This document shows positions 46,125-59,900 of a stretch of DNA of 64,000 bases, in pieces. The notes beneath the pieces are model-generated. The model saw only the letters and a list, made by a program, of their open reading frames with translations. It was not told where the DNA came from and did not search any database. The stretch is from Bolinopsis microptera (Eukaryota; Ctenophora; Tentaculata; Lobata; Bolinopsidae). How positions within the stretch are numbered: the first letter of the stretch is position 1; each line of letters opens with the position of its first letter. The translations under genes and the position numbers were made by a program. Location of the stretch: assembly GCF_026151205.1 (NCBI RefSeq), contig NC_087082.1:8440901-8504900 (forward strand), written 5' to 3'.

Positions 46125-46493
46125 CGAGCGTGCTAAATCACTCTACAGTCGATCTTCGAGATTGTTCTAGAAGAGCCCCCGACAGTAGAAACCAACTTCA
46201 ATCGATGTATTTTCGGACGCTGATTCCGAATCACCCCTCATGACATAGGGTTAAAATGCTCCCCTGACGAGATATTGGCGAAAAACTGTCTCGATCACGT
46301 GATATGACCGTATAAGGAAGTTAGTCTAATTTCTCATTAGGGTTAGGGTTTCAGCATATGCTTTTGTTAAGGATTGGGTTAGGGTTGGGATCAGATTAGA
46401 GGGTTAGGGTTTCGAATAGTCGTTCAAGACCAGCTAGAGAACGGGTTGAAAAAGTCACGTGACAGTCGAGTGTAGAGTGATGAATCATCATCC
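46125..46493. mobile_element. 369-bp MITE with exact 9-bp target duplication
   Basis: TTATGAAAC at 46116-46124 and 46494-46502 flanks the element. Left end CGAGCGTGCTAAATCACTCT, right end GTGATGAATCATCATCC. It is collinear with the copy at 37491-37865 along its whole length, including the TTAGGG-rich middle. No open frame of note. Confidence 0.93.
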
Positions 46494-46537
46494 TTATGAA
46501 ACACCCTGTATAATATGTTAATAGCAATAACATACTT

Positions 46538-46638
46538 GGTTCTTTTGCGATAGTCTGAATGCGATAGCTAGCGGTAACTAGCGCTTACTGTCGCTAAAAC
46601 AGCGCTAGCTATCGCATTTCGACTATCGCAAAAGAACC
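46538..46638. mobile_element. 101-bp mini-MITE with 17-bp TIRs and TAGCG-rich core
   Basis: TIRs GGTTCTTTTGCGATAGT (46538-46554) and ACTATCGCAAAAGAACC (46622-46638) are exact complements. Flanks ACATACTT and GCATACTT give an 8-bp target duplication with one mismatch, as in hAT-type insertions. The core is made of GCGATAGCTAGCGG, CTAGCGC and TGTCGCTA words like those in the arrays at 1-170 and 2700-3361. Confidence 0.8.
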
Positions 46639-47968
46639 GCATACTTTATGTAGACAAAATGACAATCTTGATAAAAAAGCGGATTTCAGTTTTCGAGGTG
46701 AGCTCCAGTTACAGCAACGGATAAGAAATAGAGACTGGTCCACACTCCACTTGGGATTTCGATCTTAACGAATAAATAAAATCAACGATCAGCGCACCTC
46801 CAATGACCATTAACAATAGTTCGACTTTAATGGAAATAACTCAGTACTTTTCGCATGATGACTGAATAAGCAAGATGGGGTGTCATGGGGTTGAGACTTG
46901 AGAGTCCCATTCATCGCAGCCCGCTAGTTTTACTGCCTCTTAAAGTATAGATAAATGATATATATTATATATATATGTGATATATATATATTAAGTACAT
47001 AATTATTGACTACACATATATTAATCTGTTATATTAGAACAATCATATCAGAATCAAGATGAAAAGTGACATGGATAACACGAAGATAGAACAATGAGGA
47101 CCACATCGCAGCGTCCAGAAACAGAGCACGGTAATTAACCACTAGATTAGAGCAATACGGCTTACTGTCTGCTTCGATGTAATGGTCAGGACAACTGCGG
47201 CTACTTTTACTGTTCCGGCTCTTTAAGCTTGGGCGCAGAAATTTATATTGTTTGATTTTTAGCGCACGTTTCTCGTTAGGTTTGAGAAGTAACTATCGGA
47301 AGCTGGTTTATAAGGTGAACCGACTACTTTTAATTTGAGTGTATCACCTCATTATCGGTTAATATCTTCTGTAATGAGGGTGCTTAAATCTATCGGGAAG
47401 GGCTAGTGTGTAGTGGTGAACAAATGAAATTAACAGTACTATTAACTCAAGATTCGGTTTTAATAAACTCACAGTGAAATATCGTTTTAAACACCTCATT
47501 GAACAAATAATATGAGGTTGGACACGAAAACATCGGTATTAATGATAGCAGGATACTGTATTAGTGTATTGTTATCACATACGCTATCTGAATTCATTTT
47601 TAATTTGTAGATCCTCAAAATCTCATTAACTGGTTAGCCAACACGTAACGAACAATTCCATGAAAGATTTTACAGATACGAAGGAAAGTTAGCTTCGAAT
47701 TAATTCATATGTCTTATAAAATTGATTTTTCTAAATTGAATACTTCAAATAACTATTTCGCGGAGTAAAATTTACAAAAATTGATATTTCAAAATACAAG
47801 ATCCCCGTCAGTCAAAGAATCAAAAATATGTTATTAAATTTCAAGTGTCGGATATGGGTCATATGTCAATTGTCATAATAAAGTCAATGGCGGCAGTGTT
47901 GTGATAAGGTCGTGTCTCACTCCCACTAGTATCAATATGTCGTGGTCAACTGTCGTGGTAGTTTACCT
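46639..47968. other. Spacer containing the 3' end region of the SH3 gene
   Basis: No exon was recognised. A TATATA-rich tract lies at 46955-47000. The minus-strand SH3 gene ends at 47969; an AATAAA overlaps its stop codon (see that entry), so the 3' untranslated region may be very short. Confidence 0.5.
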
Positions 47969-50900
47969 TTATTTGATCTTCTGGAGGAAAGAAGAAGGTA
48001 TCCATCCTTCCTTCTTACCTACACTACCATACCACCAGTCACCGTTTGATGTCTGGTCGGTGATCAGAACAGTCTGTCGAAGGGATGATTTATCAAAAAT
48101 TGTTAGTCAGTTATTTTATCGTTCAATTGTCATGGAACGACCAACTAATTGTTGCAGTGTTTTGATAAATAAAATTTGTCAACTACCGTAATCCGCAAAA
48201 ATTGTTACAACATTATGTTGGGGCACGAATATTCTTTTATATTAATAGAGTGTTTTTGTTATTCGATTTACACGGAGCCTGTAATGAATTTTATAGAAAA
48301 CTTTATAAGAATTGGTGACTAGATACATAATATATTAGTAAGTAAAAGTATATTCAACTTTTACCCCACAAAATAGCACCCAATTTTCCCAAAAATGGTG
48401 ATAGGAAGTATGTACTAATCCAATTGTCAATATTGGACGAGAATCATCTCATGCTCAAAATTCAAAGAAAACCAAGATCCAGAGATTTTGGTCGGCAAAA
48501 TTGTTGGGCGGGTGTTAGTCCACCAAAAATGTGGGTGTCGAATAACGTTTACGATAAGTATGGGCGAGAGTGCCCCCCAAATTTGTCAAACAGGTATCAA
48601 TAAAGTAAGACAAGAAAAATTAGCTGCCAGACCACAAAGAAAAGTGGCATCTATGAAAACATTATCAAGAAATGCTGACTGGCGCTGCAGAGGAGATTGG
48701 TCCTGAAGAGGATACGGTCAAATGGTCTCCGGAAGTCTATTGTTCTTATAGTTTTCTACTGTTGGTATCTCAGGAATTTGTCAGCTCATTGTTTGCGGTG
48801 AAGACGTTTGGCGTGAAGACTGCTGTCCCTAGATTCCTCAAGTCTCCTCTGGTCTGCAGTTATTTAACAGGGGCAAGTATAAACAATGGCGGGTGCCAAA
48901 CAATAGCAGGTGCCAATAGCGGGTGCCATTAAATCTACAAGTATAAACAATACTACCGGACGCCAGTAATCTACCGAGTATCAATTGAGCTTCTCAAACA
49001 AAGCAATTTCAATTTGAATCTTTGCCAGCACTGTTGAGTTCAAGGAAGGTAGGCCACAACACTGCCTGTCATGGCCGATGAGGTAGTCCTGTTTAGACTT
49101 TATGCCTTCCTCATGAGCGACGTGAGGAGTTCGGGGCAGCCAAGTCAGCATAATGGTTGTCTGCCTTCAAAATGATATGGAGTAGTCTGACAAGGTGTAG
49201 CAGTGACATCATTAGACTAGTCCATGTCTTAGTCAATTAACTTAAATCCATGAATCGCATCATCAATTAATCGTCTCTAAATTATACCTCATTAAATCTC
49301 AATTAATCGATCTCTTTGGGAGCTAACTTGCCCATAAAATTGAGATTGGAAGTCTGTTGTTAATTCAAGAGTCGATCTTGAACGAGAGAAAGAAAATTAA
49401 AGCTAGAGATTTTGCTCGACAAAATGATTGGGACACTGAAAATTTTGGCGTCACTTGGGCGAGAGTTCTGTCCAAATTTTTTGCTGCCCAAATTTTCGGA
49501 AGGTATCGTCAATAAAGCAAGACAGATGAAAAATCACGTTTCAAAATATCTTTGTATCACATCCACGTTCCCTGCGTAGTGCGTAGTGAAATTTACGTGC
49601 CAATTAACGAAGATTATTAAAATTTAGCGTATTAAAGTAGGTATTATTACTATTAATAATGATTTAAATAAGTAATATTAGAAAGTGTGTTCAAGTAAAT
49701 GTTTTTTACCTGTCCTTTTTTGGCTGCCAACTCTTGCGCACTGGCAGCCTTGTAATCGGATATAACCTTAAAACTTTCAGGTTTTTTAATCTCATTCTCG
49801 TCCATGAGAAACGCAGCTGGAAACCACCCCTGAGAAGAAAATATTTGTTATTTAAATATTTAGGTCAAGCAATTTTACAGGTATGCTTACAGGAGTTTTT
49901 AATATTAAATTTATATGGCGTAACCTTAAACGTTAAAGTGAGTAAGTTATGAATAAAATCGTCTTTCTGAATTTCAATCAAGTATACTACTGTAGTACTG
50001 TCTCATAATCATATAATCGATTCGAAAATGCGAATCAGTGAATACACATCACCTCATGAACACATCGTCCTTGAACTAATTGACAATGTTGATATGTTAC
50101 TATAAATCTATAATAATAATATACTATTGGTTAACGGCTCAACACTAACACTGTAAACTGTTAATTACAGTTACACTTTTTGACGTAGCAACCCCGCCTG
50201 CAGACTGCAGAGGGGCGCCCGCCTCAATATTCCCTCATTTTTTATTTTCAATTATATCAGTGTTCTATGTCTAATGTCTATTGACTTTTCTAAAATTTAT
50301 CGAACATATTAGATGTGGTTCCGGTTGATCACACTTGCACTTGTGTCAACATTTTAAAATATTTAATCGGTGATTCGGTATTATCAAATAAGACGTTAAT
50401 TAATCAATCACAGAAGAAAGATTATTATAATTACCTGCTTAGTGTCTTTCCAAACATACCACCATTCATCCTTTTCCTGATTAGTGACTATAACCCTGTC
50501 TCCAACTGACAGAGACATCTGACCAACTCCTGACGCCTGGGTATTAAACAGTAAACACAGGTGAAATAAAGGTGAAATAAAGGTGAAACACAGGTCAAAT
50601 ACAGGTGAAAAACAGGTGAAACACAGGTTAAATACAGGTGAAACACAGGTGAAATACAGGTAAAACACAGGTTAAATACAGGTTAAACACAGGTTAAATA
50701 CAGGTGAAACACAGGTTAAATACAGGTGAAACACAGGTTAAATACAGGTGAAACACAGGTTAAATACAGGTGAAACACAGGTTAAATACAGGTGAAACAC
50801 AGGTTAAATACAGGTGAAACACAGGTTAAATACAGGTGAAACACAGGTTAAATACAGGTGAAATACATGTGAAATACAGGTGAAACACATGTGAAACACA

Positions 50901-53900
50901 TGTGAAATACAGGCGAAACACAGGTGAAATACAGGTGAAATACAGGTGAAACACAGGTTAAATACAGGTGAAACACAGGTGAAATACAGGTGAAACACAG
51001 GTTAAATACAGGTGAAACACAGGTTAAACACAGGTGAAACACAGGTTAAATACAGGTGAAACACAGGTTAAATACAGGTGAAACACAGTTTAAATACAGG
51101 TGAAACACAGGTTAAATACAGGTGCTATACAGGTGAAATACAGGTGAAACACAGGTTAAATACAGGTGAAACACAGGTTAAATACAGGTGAAACACAGGT
51201 TAAATACAGGTGAAACACAGGTTAAATACAGGTGAAACACAGGTTAAACACAGGTGAAATACAGGTGAAACACAGGTTAAATACAGGTGAAACACAGGTT
51301 AAATACAGGTGAAATACATGTGAAATACAGGTGAAACACATGTGAAACACATGTGAAATACAGGTGAAACACAGGTTAAATACAGGTGAAATACAGGTGA
51401 AACACAGGTTAAATACATGTGAAACACAGGTTAAATACAGGTGAAACACAGGTTAAATACAGGTGAAACACAGGTTAAATACAGGTGAAACACAGGTTAA
51501 ATACAGGTAAAACACAGGTTAAATACAGGTGAAACACAGGTTAAACACAGGTGAAATACAGGTGAAACACAGGTTAAATACAGGTGAAATACAGGTGAAA
51601 TACAGGTGAAACACAGGTTAAATACAGGTGAAACATAGGTTAAATACAGGTGAAACACAGGTTAAATACAGGTGAAACACAGGTTAAATACAGGTGAAAC
51701 ACAGGTTAAATACAGGTGAAACACAGGTTAAATACATGTTAAACACAGGTGAAACACAGGTTAAATACAGGTGAAACACAGGTTAAATACAGGTGAAACA
51801 CATTAATTCGAGGATCACTAAAATCGTACAATTGCTGACAAAGAAGAGCCTATCAGAGAAGTAGAAACCATTAAAACCTGGTCAATAGATGAATTGATAA
51901 GGTTATCGAAAAGTGCCAGCTACCTAGCGCCCAATTGATCTACCGATTATATTTCATGTGGGTGAGAGTACTTGTGCTGCATACAAACTGTTACCAGAAG
52001 GCCAGTTCAACAGCAAGCTACTGACAGATGAGAAGGTACAACAACCAAATAATGCAATTTTTGAGCTTTGAAGAAATTTACCCGAAAACTGCCAAGAACT
52101 GTGACCTGATGTTAGCTATAAAAAGGATGATTGTACAAATGGTATTCGAAGTGACTTCAAATTTTTGCAGCCCACAACAATAATTTGCCTTGAATGTTTT
52201 TCGAGATAATTACTCAGCATTCGTCCCATAAACGATTTGCAACATCGAAAACATTACCGAGAAATACTGACTGGTGTTGACTGCCGAATGATTGATGTTC
52301 AAAAAGATAAATCCCCTCCGCGCCGGATAGTTTTTTTGTGAAAGTCTATGGAATTCTATTCTATATAGACGTTTAAATTGTTCTTAAAGCTTTAAAACAA
52401 AGTTGACACTTGACAACTGTTGGTATTTTAGGAATTTGTCAGTTCATTGTTTGTCTATTAGCTGGCTTGAACCACGGTTTGAGCGCTATCTTTAAATATT
52501 TGTGTAAGATTGCTGTCCCTAAATTCCTCAAGTCTCCTCTGATCATTGAACAAGTGTAAACTAGAAAAATTTAGCTTATAGTTATACACACAATGTGTTG
52601 TAAAGTTAAAATATTGTAAAGTTACATCAGGAATATCCTGCCTCGATCACGACCAGCTCAACTAACCCCAGTTATCCTGGCAATCTATTATCTAATCGCA
52701 AAAACTTCTACGAGGTTAATTCTAGATTTGTACATCTTAAATTGTCAGGAAACTCAGTGTATGATATTAACCTAGTGAAAGTTAATTGTTGTGTTAATCT
52801 CAACGATAGTGTAAGGCAGCATCATATACTACGCTGTTGACTAATCCAACCTGAAATTGCCGAAATGCTGCAAATTCTGAGAATCGTTCAGCTTAATTGC
52901 GGTTTTTTTGTATCCAAATTTTCCGCATATAAAAAAAATCCACCTGCACTATTTGCAAAATATTATCGCAAACCATAGTAACGATGAATGGACACAAACA
53001 GTTTCCCAGCTAATACCTGGTATTCCTCCAGAACAACCATCTCGTCACCTTCGGGGATTGCAGCGGGAATGTTGGCAGCGTCTGCAAATAGGAATTTACT
53101 TTTGAGAATGCTGGAAGTTTAGTTATTAGTTTAGTTGTCGTGCAAAAACACGAACGGTGATCACGTGATACAGGAACTATTACAGAGGTGTATCCCAATA
53201 CAAAGATTTCATGATTTTGTATATCACACGGATAGTATGTGCATTATGTATAATGTATACACTACATGTATAATGTATACACTACATGTATAATGTATAT
53301 ACTACATGTATAATGTATACACTACATGTATAATGTATACACTACATGTATAATGTATACACTACATGTTTATGTACGTACTACTACTAGAAACCAGCTG
53401 GTAAAAACGGACATAATATATCAAAGGATTTTAATTAATTCAGTTATTTCAAGTTCAAGTTCTTTTCAATTTTCCTCGTACAGCACCACTGACAACTATG
53501 AGCTTAAATTGTGCAAAGTTCTATAAGTACTCCCTATCCCTACCATTTAATACATCCGAGAATATTGATTACAACAAGTTATGAACAGTTATAACTGTTC
53601 CTATAAATAGGATGTGAGATATAGTAAGTGCTTTATAATAAATCTATTAAATGAACTTCATTGGACCGAAATTTCACAGTTTTTACACAATTTCTGTACA
53701 GTGACCAGTTAGTGAGGTAGCTGTGAGTAGCACAATACATAATTGAGGTACTAGAAGCTAGAATTCCAGAGAAAGCCAAGATGGGACGAAAATGGAACAC
53801 ATTGGGAACCTTTTTCAACAACTTATGACGTTGCCAGGGAGATTTTGTCAATTTAAAAATATATGTATAGATATATTTAGCTTTGATTTTGAAAACTTGA

Positions 53901-56900
53901 CAAGTGACTCAAGAAAGAAAACGACATAATTATTTATAAAATTATGCATCCAAAAGGAAAAAATATAAATGTCCGCTGAGTTATTTGAGCCAATCCCTCC
54001 TAATCAATATGAAAAGGAATGTCATAGAAAACAACACGTGGTAAGATCAGAATTATTTAAATTAAGAGCAAGTTTCTTAACATGAACCCAAACTGTGCAT
54101 CACATATAGGCGTCGTCCACCAGAACGACTTCCATGCGCTGCCTCCCGAACCCATGATGAGTCCATCCGCCAGTTAGTCTCGCGTGAGGAAATGGAGTAA
54201 TGTTATCCCGTTCCAGTGATGATTTCAGTAAGGCGAACTGGTTGAAGTACTCAGGATCCTCCCTGTAACCTCCAAACGCCCGGGAGTAGATTTTATAGTC
54301 AGGATATTCACTGACCCACACTTTCTTGGTAGTGGATGCCGGAGGGTTGTTCTGGAACTGTTGAGGAATGTAAACGGACATTACAGCGTTCACAACTTTG
54401 GAGTTCTGGTCGAGCCAGTATGTCTCGACGACGGGTGAGAGGAAGGACATCTTTTCTCCACGATCGTTGTTAGCTCCACTGCTGTAGCGGTACAGGCGAA
54501 TGTACGCCTCTCTTAACCCCTCTGGTCTGTCCAGGTCGACCGTTGTAACGGTCCAGTTTGCACGTGCAAGCAGTCTCGTTTCATACCCGCATCCTGAAGA
54601 CTCGAGTTTCTCAAACACCGGGCACTCCTTCTTGTTGCAAATTTGTTCAACCGGCTTCGGTTTGTGACGCTTCAGCAGATGATGCTGTCCATTAGGAGCA
54701 GTATTAGTTTCGTTTGCAGCGTTTTCGTAAAGATCTTCGTTATCTGGATCAGTCAGGTACTCCTCGCATTCCTTGTAGCCATCCGCCTCTTCACGGGTAA
54801 AATTCCCTTGTGCCTCTTCTTCTATGCTGAAATGTTGCCTGTACTTTGGAGACTTGTACCGGTGCGCTTCAACAAGTTTGAGAAGTGAAACAGTCAGTAG
54901 TCCTAGCACCACGAATAGTTGAGACATTTTAGTCAATCTAGATATTATGTATATTATTAAGTAAATCAATGTTGAAACAATTAAGTATAACATAAATCAT
55001 TTATCGCGAATAGATAACCGTACAGAGAATTTAATTTACAGATGTCAAGTGTTAGGGAAAGTTATAGAAAAGTAGCAAAGTGTTTCTCTTAACACACAAA
55101 AAAGGAGACCGTACTTCAATAATACAGTGCAATTATACGAATTCTTTGGACACTGCTTCTTTTATACCGTTGAGAACTTGTTTGAGCCTAATAGTACGTT
55201 GCCTAACCATAATCGAACGATGCAAAATATGAAAGTAAAAGTTCAGGAAATTGAATAAAATTGGGTTCGTTCTTCATCGAGGAAAATTCGATTTAGTGGC
55301 TAAAGAGGGGGAAAACTTAATTTAACGGATACTTGTATATTGTATAATTAGGCTCAAAGCGATAAGCTCTCTTCTGATTATATTTCTATCCTCTTAATCA
55401 GAGAAATAAGAATTTTCACCCGAATTTGTCTTGATCTGTCCCCAATCCCCATGACGTATATGGCTTGGGAGTATTTTAATTGTTTTTGCACTTTATCCCT
55501 CCCTGATATCAAGACACCATTTACTTGAGAGATAACAGTTATCAGTTGCCGGTCATTATTGAAGTCCCAGACGGAAAATGATAAAACAAAACAAAAAGTC
55601 CTCAATAGGAAATTAAACTTCCAGCTCAGTACTAAATAAGAACTGTACTTACTAGGAGCAGGTCGTTTAGAGCGCATGCTCTTCCTAACTAGTACTAAAT
55701 AAGAACTGTACTTACTAGGAGCAGGTCGTTTAGAGCGCATGCTCTTCCTAACTAGTACTAAATAAGAACTGTACTTACTAGAAGCAGGTCGTTTAGAGCG
55801 CATGCTCTTCCTAGCTAGTACTAAATAAGAACTGTACTTACTAGGAGCAGGTCGTTTAGAGCGCATGCTCTTCCTAACTAGTACTAAATAAGAACTGTAC
55901 TTACTAGGAGCAGGTCGTTTAGAGCGCATGCTCTTCCTAACTAGTACTAAATAAGAACTGTACTTACTAGAAGCAGGTCGTTTAGAGCGCATGCTCTTCC
56001 TAACTAGTACTAAATAAGAACTGTACTTACTAGAAGCAGGTCGTTTAGAGCGCATGCTCTTCCTAAATAGTACTAAATAAGAACTGTACTTACTAGGAGC
56101 AGGTCGTTTAGAGCGCATGCTCTTCCTAACTAGTACTAAATAAGAACTGTACTTACTAAATAAGAACTGTACTTACTAGAAGCAGGTCGTTTAGAGCGCA
56201 TGCTCTTCCTAAATAGTACTAAATAAGAACTGTACTTACTAGGAGCAGGTAGTTTAGAGCGCATGCTCTTCCTAAATAGTACTAAATAAGAACTGTACTT
56301 ACTAGGAGCAGGTCGTTTAGAGCGCATGCTCTTCCTAACTAGTACTAAATAAGAACTGTACTTACTAGGAGCAGGTCGTTTAGAGCGCATGCTCTTCCTA
56401 ACTAGTACTAAATAAGAACTGTACTTACTAGGAGCAGGTCGTTTAGAGCGCATGCTCTTCCTAACTAGTACTAAATAAGAACTGTACTTACTAGAAGCAG
56501 GTCGTTTAGAGCGCATGCTCTTCCTAACTAGTACTAAATAAGAACTGTACTTACTAGAAGCAGGTCGTTTAGAGCGCATGCTCTTCCTAAATAGTACTAA
56601 ATAAGAACTGTACTTACTAGGAGCAGGTCGTTTAGAGCGCATGCTCTTCCTAACTAGTACTAAATAAGAACTGTACTTACTAAATAAGAACTGTACTTAC
56701 TAGAAGCAGGTCGTTTAGAGCGCATGCTCTTCCTAAATAGTACTAAATAAGAACTGTACTTACTAGGAGCAGGTAGTTTAGAGCGCATGCTCTTCCTAAA
56801 TAGTACTAAATAAGAACTGTACTTACTAGAAGCAGGTCGTTTAGAGCGCATGCTCTTCCTAACTAGTACTAAATAAGAACTGTACTTACTAAATAAGAAC

Positions 56901-59900
56901 TGTACTTACTAGGAGCAGGCCGTTTAGAGCGCATGCTCTTCCTAACACGTCTGGTTGACGTTCTCTTGTGCTGGTTAGACCGTGGTACCAAGCTGCTCGC
57001 ATCTGGTGTTGAAATTTTGGGGTATGTTTATTCTTGAATTTATCATGGCTTAACCAAGAGAAACAGAAAACACAGAGAATTCGTTTTCAGGGAGAGATAG
57101 AACCTACTAAGAACCTACTAGCTTTTGATGTCTGTTCTGGATCAAGAGCAGGAGGGTTTTCTATCAGATCTTCTAGCAGAAGATCTCCCTCTACCTGGTA
57201 CGATAAAGTTATTAAGTTTAAACAACTATACTGCTATTTTTCTAGGACTCACATCTCACAGTCAAGAAAAACTCTGAAAAGTTACACGACTATCATGCAT
57301 AGAAGGAAAAAACGCCAAAAGATGAGCACTCTAAAAATACTTGAAGCTAGCCTCCTATCTCTGAGATACCTTTTTAAGAAACTGGGCGGGACCAAGCCCT
57401 TTCTTTCCACCGACGGTAATGTACCACCATCCGTCGTGAGACATAAGTTCCACTGTTGTTATCTCACCTGTGCAATCCAGTGTTAACAAGGGTACAGGTT
57501 AGATAGCAAGTTCAATCGTAAATTTGTGTATTTTGTGGTTTTCGAAGGGGATTTATTTTATTATTTTTGTGTGTAGATAATAACGTGCTCTTAAAAAAAA
57601 AGAATTTTCAAGTGATGTTTTATACATTTTTGTAAATATTTTACCTTTGGAGAACGATACTTCATCTCGACTAGAAGCTTTAAAATTAGAAACACACTGA
57701 TAGAAGCTACCTGAAATGAAGAAGGGTAGTATCGCATAAAAATACTGATATAATCCTGTATCTGGTTACAAACACATGCACAACTGAGCTCTCATCAATC
57801 GTTGTGAAACGCTCAGTCGGCCATTATCAGGTCGATTTGATTCTTGGGACGATATTTCCATTTAACACAACATGGCAACAAACAATCAACTTCCATATCG
57901 GGCCCATAACAAAAGAAAAATCAGCGACTGGTTGCACTAAGCCTCATAGAGTCTCAGAGCAGTGAATACGTTGGAACGTGTTCAGCATCTGATTCGTTCT
58001 TGTGACTCACACCTAACATTTCGAGGGATACCCCGGCCCTGCCCTCATAGCCCCAGCGTGTGGCTCTTTATTGACACTATGAATCAGCTATATTATAACG
58101 CTCTTGCAACTAATGTAAACGTATGTTAGCGTATGGGCAGCAAATTGCGGAACACGATGTTATCATTGCAGAAAATCAGCGCGATTAGTTTTGTAATTGC
58201 ACCGACTATGTTTTCGGTTGTTCTCATAAAACTGCGATTACTTTTGGTTATAACATCCTAGTCCCCAGAGGTCTCCCTGACAACAGCTCAGATGCGTACT
58301 AGTAACGAAGTTGCACTCTGTATATTTTATAAAGATGCCCTGTTTATAAAGACGATCAAGGATGAAGCCTTCAAGTGAACAAAATTAAAGACAGGTCTCA
58401 AAATATATCGGATGTTTCATATTGTTCTCATTATGACAATTGTTGGTCAAATTGATAAGAGAGTTGTCTTAACTGACTTTCGTACACTTAATTTTGCTCA
58501 TTTATATTGATTACTGAAGTTTGTAATGTAAACTTAGGATTCTTGCACGTTGAATATGGTGAAGCCCTTAAAGTGGACAAAATTAAAGATACTGAAGCCT
58601 TCGCCAAAATTAACCACCTTTATATTGTAAAACGGGTGTATCACTTTGAGTAACTCTGAACTCCAGTACTATATACCTACTTGAAACAAATTAAACTGTT
58701 GTAGGTTTATGACATACCAAGACGCGCACCGAGTTGGACTCGTCGACGGTCTTGAAACAAATATTTTACGAGTATCACCCGTTAAATGAAGCTGTAACTG
58801 ACGGTTAGTTCAGCCACTGAGCTAGGTTGCACTCTATTTTCTGGTTGCGGCCAAACTGCAAGCGGCGGTCATGCACACCATGTGGTTCCGGGAAAACGCG
58901 CGTGCGCGATGCTTCTCCAATGTCTTCGCGTGTTACGTAAAGTAGCCATAACAAGTAACCAGTTCGCAAGGTCACATCAATTCAAGTTGCTTCTTCTTTT
59001 CACCAATCAAGACAGAAGACGTTTCCCTGAAATGTGTATGCGATTTTGTATGCGATTTGCGAGCCGCACGTACGTTAAAATATTTATATTTGTAGAATTT
59101 ATTACGGTAACCCTTCAGAAGTCAAAAAAATCAAGATAAGAGATTGCAGACCAATTCGATCTATATTTTTTTCAAAAAGTTTCAATTTATTTTTCTTTAC
59201 TTAGTTAAAGAAGCTGAAATAACCAACGATTTAATGTTTAGACCTATAATATGTAAAACAATGATAGAAACCTGTCATGTCACTACACAATTTACGTGCA
59301 ATGTTTTCATAGCTTTGTTTACCTAGGCAACTTATACTGAAGTGTCAAACATTACTACAGTTTGTGTAGACATTACGTAAGCATCCGGAGACCAATTCAA
59401 CGGTGAACAGGTCAGAAATTGAGACTTCATGGTCTGAATAGTCTAAACTGAACCAAACTCGATTATAAACACAATACCAACATAATACCGAATAGACGTG
59501 GGTAAAAGATGGGATGTCGTGCAAGTTTTTTTTTAAGAAGATGGACCAATTAGATTGTTATCTTGCAGAATCAATCAGTCAAGTCCCAATAAGCCAAAAT
59601 TGCAGTCCCATGTCAAAACAAACCTGTTTCAGAGTATAATTAGAGAGTATAACTTATAAGTATTAATATTAAAAATTAACTGTGTATCATACAAATTTTG
59701 ATATAGACGATATATTGATAGACAGTGTATGACGATATACAGTGTGATTACCCTACTACAGTAAAAGCCCGATTTACCGCGGGTTTGGGAGAAAGAAAAG
59801 AGCAGCAGCAAATCGGGGTGCGGTAAATCGGTGCACGGTAAATCAGGGCGCGGTAAATCGGGGCGCGGTAAATTGGGGCGCGGTAAATGGGAGCACAGTA

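Noticed and set aside
48672-48932. 86-codon frame containing VSQEFVSSLFAVKTFGVKTAVP
   Set aside because: The diverged copy at 52230-52550 does not keep the frame, so this is a repeat and not a gene.
50408-51449. Several minus-strand frames rich in FHLCFTCISPVF
   Set aside because: Translations of the 22-bp minisatellite. Only the first ~34 codons upstream of it (50536-50435) are a real SH3 exon.
55378-56851. Three long frames of repeated RKSMRSKRPAPSKYSSYLVLV as a stand-alone protein
   Set aside because: The array begins at a real exon/donor of the SH3 gene, is broken by 20-base insertions, and read-through from the exon stops after about 13 codons. I treat it as intronic repeat with possible cassette use.
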